A stretch of DNA of 8,674 nt from Oscillospiraceae bacterium (lineage in GTDB: Bacteria > Bacillota > Clostridia > Oscillospirales > Acutalibacteraceae): NCBI GenBank assembly GCA_902796295.1, contig CADBOL010000135.1, forward strand, positions 1 to 8,674, in the 5' to 3' direction. The notes below the pieces were generated by a model. The model had not been told where the DNA came from. It saw only the letters and a list, made by a program, of their open reading frames with translations, and made no database searches. The translations under genes and the position numbers were made by a program. Positions 6,794-8,674 of the stretch are shown here, in pieces; the first letter of the stretch is position 1; each line of letters starts with the position of its first letter.

Positions 6794-6806
6794 CCTTTAT
6801 TACTGT

Positions 6807-8006
6807 TTATTTAGAAAATAAATCTATAATGGTGCCGAATATCGAAAGCTTTTCGCCTATTGCGATAAGAACAGGGCCTATGAATTCATAGAAAGCGGAA
6901 GCGAATCTGCTCGCGTTGATTTTTTTTGCGTATTCGTCATCTTTGAGAACAAAGCCGTTAACCGTAAGCACCTCGGACTCAAAGCCGCCGGTGTTTTCAT
7001 CCAATGTAATAAGACGGCAGCCGTGATTGAGCTCGCTGCTGTATGAATGATAGGTTATACCGGGAGTGTTGATAACATGAATTCCCTTAATCTCGACATC
7101 AAAGGAATTAACATGATCGTGCCCTGAAAAGATTGCCTTTACCTCACCCTTCTCAGCCATCGCGTCAAGCTGACCGTAATTATAATATCCGGGGCAAGGG
7201 GGCTCATTGAGGAATCCGGTGAAATTCTGACATTTGGGAACGAAGGTATAGTTTTTACCGTAAAAGCTTCTTCCCAGAGAGCCGAGATCAACTGCCGAAG
7301 GATAGTAGAGATAATCGTAAACATCTCCCACAATTATATGCTGAAACGCAATCGCGGGAACATAGTTTCCTTTATCATCCTTATACTGCTCTCTGTTATT
7401 TTTATACCAGTCAATCTGATACTGCTCAACGCAGCCGTAACCGAGTTCGTTGCCCTCTTCATCATAAACATAATTGCCTGAGTCAAACATGTAAAGACCG
7501 TAGGCTGCCTTTGACGGATCCTTTGAGGAGTAAACGGGAAGATAGTGTGTGCCGGCCTTCGGATGAGGAGCCGTGTCGTTTACATCGACTTCGTTTGTGC
7601 CGAGGAAATATTTTCCGCCGTATTTTACATACAGCTCAAATAATTCGGGATTGCTCCAGCCCTGCTGATGATCGTGATTGCCGAATACCATTGTGAAATA
7701 AGTGCCGGTCTCCACATAGGGCTTCACAAGAGCTTCTATCTCCTGTTCTTTGGTCTCCTTTGGACCTACGGCATTATCTCCGCCGAGAACAACAAGATCG
7801 GGCTTATAATCTCTGATAATCTTATAGATAAATTCGTTCATCTCTTCGTGTGCGGGAAATGTATCCTGACAGTCGCAGAGATTGATTATTCTGAATTTGC
7901 CGTCCGAACCGAATTTCAGCACATTATCATTCTCCCCGGCAAAAGCCAATGAACAGACGCTTAAAGCCATAATCAAAGCGATAATGACAGATAATAGTTT
8001 TTTCAT
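6807..8006 (-). CDS. Secreted calcineurin-like metallophosphoesterase
   Basis: A 399-residue exported two-metal phosphoesterase. A signal peptide spans residues 1-23 (MKK, hydrophobic core, cleavage after AFA). Metallophosphoesterase motifs follow in order: D45 in NLCDCQD, where Q47 takes the place of the usual His of D-x-H; D77 in LGGDN; N110-H111-D112 in FGNHDH; H223 in FQHIIVGD; and H296 and H298 in SGHDH. The D-x-Q form is, to my knowledge, seen in purple-acid-phosphatase-like proteins of gut Firmicutes; which metals or substrates it handles is not readable. Residues 366-399 form a hydrophobic C-terminal segment (PVLIAIGEKLSIFGTIIDLF) ending LFSK, without an LPXTG motif, which may contact the membrane or the envelope. 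Start: GGAGG (complement of 8014-8018) lies 7 bases before ATG. The preceding gene ends 34 bases upstream with no terminator between, so the two are probably one operon. Confidence 0.9.
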   Translation of the reverse strand: MKKLLSVIIALIMALSVCSLAFAGENDNVLKFGSDGKFRIINLCDCQDTFPAHEEMNEFIYKIIRDYKPDLVVLGGDNAVGPKETKEQEIEALVKPYVETGTYFTMVFGNHDHQQGWSNPELFELYVKYGGKYFLGTNEVDVNDTAPHPKAGTHYLPVYSSKDPSKAAYGLYMFDSGNYVYDEEGNELGYGCVEQYQIDWYKNNREQYKDDKGNYVPAIAFQHIIVGDVYDYLYYPSAVDLGSLGRSFYGKNYTFVPKCQNFTGFLNEPPCPGYYNYGQLDAMAEKGEVKAIFSGHDHVNSFDVEIKGIHVINTPGITYHSYSSELNHGCRLITLDENTGGFESEVLTVNGFVLKDDEYAKKINASRFASAFYEFIGPVLIAIGEKLSIFGTIIDLFSK

Positions 8007-8040
8007 ATTTTTGCCTCCGTATTAATTGCCTTTTATATTA

Positions 8041-8674
8041 TTATTTTGAAAACAGTCCTTTGATTTTTTCAAAGAAATTCTTAACGGTGAGACCGGGCAT
8101 CTCGGAAAAGCCGTTTGTGCCGTAATTCTCATAAAGCCACAGGCTGATTTTTCTGAGGAATGACGGATCTTTTTCCTCCTTTGCCTTCTCGGCTGCTCCG
8201 ACTTTGGCAAGGGCGGCGCGAAGCTCTTTTTCACACTCCGCTATCTCATCGCCCGAGGCAAGGTTATTATCAAATGTCGCCTGAGCCTTTGCCAGAGCGG
8301 CATCAATATCGGCATTGCTCTTTCCTTCAGCTTTAAGGGCTTTTGCCGTATCCATAAGTTCAAGCAGATCCAGAACAAATCTTCCTGAAAGGAACTGCGG
8401 AAACTCCGGCAGCGAATAGACATCCTCAATCTCATCATCGGCAATAAGATGCATCGCGATTTTAAGGATGACATCGTTGAAAGCGGTCCTGTCGTGTCTC
8501 TGCTCCTTGAAATAGAATGTAGTATCGGGAAGAAGACCCGCAGACGCGTCAATTCTTCTGTCCGGTGAAATATGATTGTGAGCGGGATTGTCGCAGTGCG
8601 TATTCTTCTGCGTATATCCTTCGGGCAGAGTTTCATCCACGTTTACCGAATATGCGCCGAGTGAAGTAGAATCA
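8041..8674 (-). CDS. C-terminal part of a probable secreted protein, possibly alpha/beta-hydrolase plus FIVAR-like helical domain; 5' truncated
   Basis: The frame is open to the window edge, giving 210 visible residues; a GTG at 8638-8640 is internal, as the frame continues upstream with DSTSLGAYSVN. Visible residues 1-90 include NTHCDNPAHNH, SPDRRIDAS and LLPDTTFYFKEQRHD. I read these, tentatively, as the final part of a lipase- or esterase-like alpha/beta-hydrolase, with H60 (FKEQRH) as a candidate catalytic His; the nucleophile and acid would lie upstream. Visible residues 100-157 are Lys/Ala/Glu-rich paired helices (GKSNADIDAALAKAQATF, then ECEKELRAALAKV), the pattern of FIVAR domains in Gram-positive surface proteins. 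The protein ends in an amphipathic tail LTVKNFFEKIKGLFSK. It lies 34 bases upstream of the phosphoesterase gene, probably in the same operon. That it is coding is secure; the hydrolase assignment is weak. Confidence 0.7.
   Translation of the reverse strand, partial: DSTSLGAYSVNVDETLPEGYTQKNTHCDNPAHNHISPDRRIDASAGLLPDTTFYFKEQRHDRTAFNDVILKIAMHLIADDEIEDVYSLPEFPQFLSGRFVLDLLELMDTAKALKAEGKSNADIDAALAKAQATFDNNLASGDEIAECEKELRAALAKVGAAEKAKEEKDPSFLRKISLWLYENYGTNGFSEMPGLTVKNFFEKIKGLFSK

Noticed and set aside
6825..6830. Perfect TATAAT on the + strand near the end of the phosphoesterase gene
   Set aside because: No credible -35 box at 16-18 bases upstream, and it lies within coding sequence on the other strand; likely chance.
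8241..8636. Alternative - strand frame of 131 codons overlapping the rightmost gene
   Set aside because: Its product is rich in Arg, Leu, Ile and Ser with no recognisable motif, whereas the chosen frame gives ordered helices, a proper spacing to the next gene and the shared LFSK tail.
8638..8640. GTG as the start of the rightmost - strand gene
   Set aside because: The frame stays open to the window edge with coherent protein sequence before it, and a signal peptide would be expected at a true start.

Overview
The window looks like a chromosome fragment from a gut- or rumen-type Clostridia (Firmicutes, perhaps Oscillospirales). Three things suggest this: the AddAB recombination enzyme in addB-addA order, strong AAGGAGG-type ribosome binding sites, and several secreted or cytosolic carbohydrate-active and phosphoesterase proteins with Gram-positive-type signal peptides. 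The genus cannot be read from the sequence alone.

Left half (1-5354, all + strand). The 3' end of addB overlaps addA by 4 bases. Together they encode the helicase-nuclease that processes double-strand breaks. All helicase motifs and the C-terminal nuclease motif of AddA are intact. A 72-base gap follows, holding a plausible promoter bracketed by an imperfect inverted repeat. A gene for a secreted GH5-family glycoside hydrolase follows, ending in a strong hairpin terminator.

Middle (5355-5805). This is a 451-base gap between convergent genes and the most unusual part of the window. Both sides are built from degenerate heptanucleotide tandem repeats that stay in phase at 7-base steps. They are arranged as a near mirror image around a hairpin-rich core, and an 18-base direct repeat occurs twice. 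It resembles a miniature inverted-repeat element or the short tandem repeat families known from cyanobacteria. The right-hand array runs into the stop codon of the next gene.

Right half (5806-8674, all - strand). In transcription order this holds the C-terminal part of a secreted protein (possibly an alpha/beta-hydrolase with a FIVAR-like helical domain), a secreted calcineurin-like metallophosphoesterase, and a cytosolic GH43-family glycosidase. The first two are 34 bases apart. A terminator-like hairpin sits directly against the ribosome binding site of the GH43 gene. GH5 outside and GH43 inside the cell would fit stepwise breakdown of a plant polysaccharide, but this is inference. The three non-cytosolic proteins all end in a short amphipathic tail, and two end in the identical residues LFSK, while the cytosolic GH43 does not. 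That tail and the heptamer element are the best candidates for something undescribed. No phage, CRISPR, transposase or RNA gene was seen.
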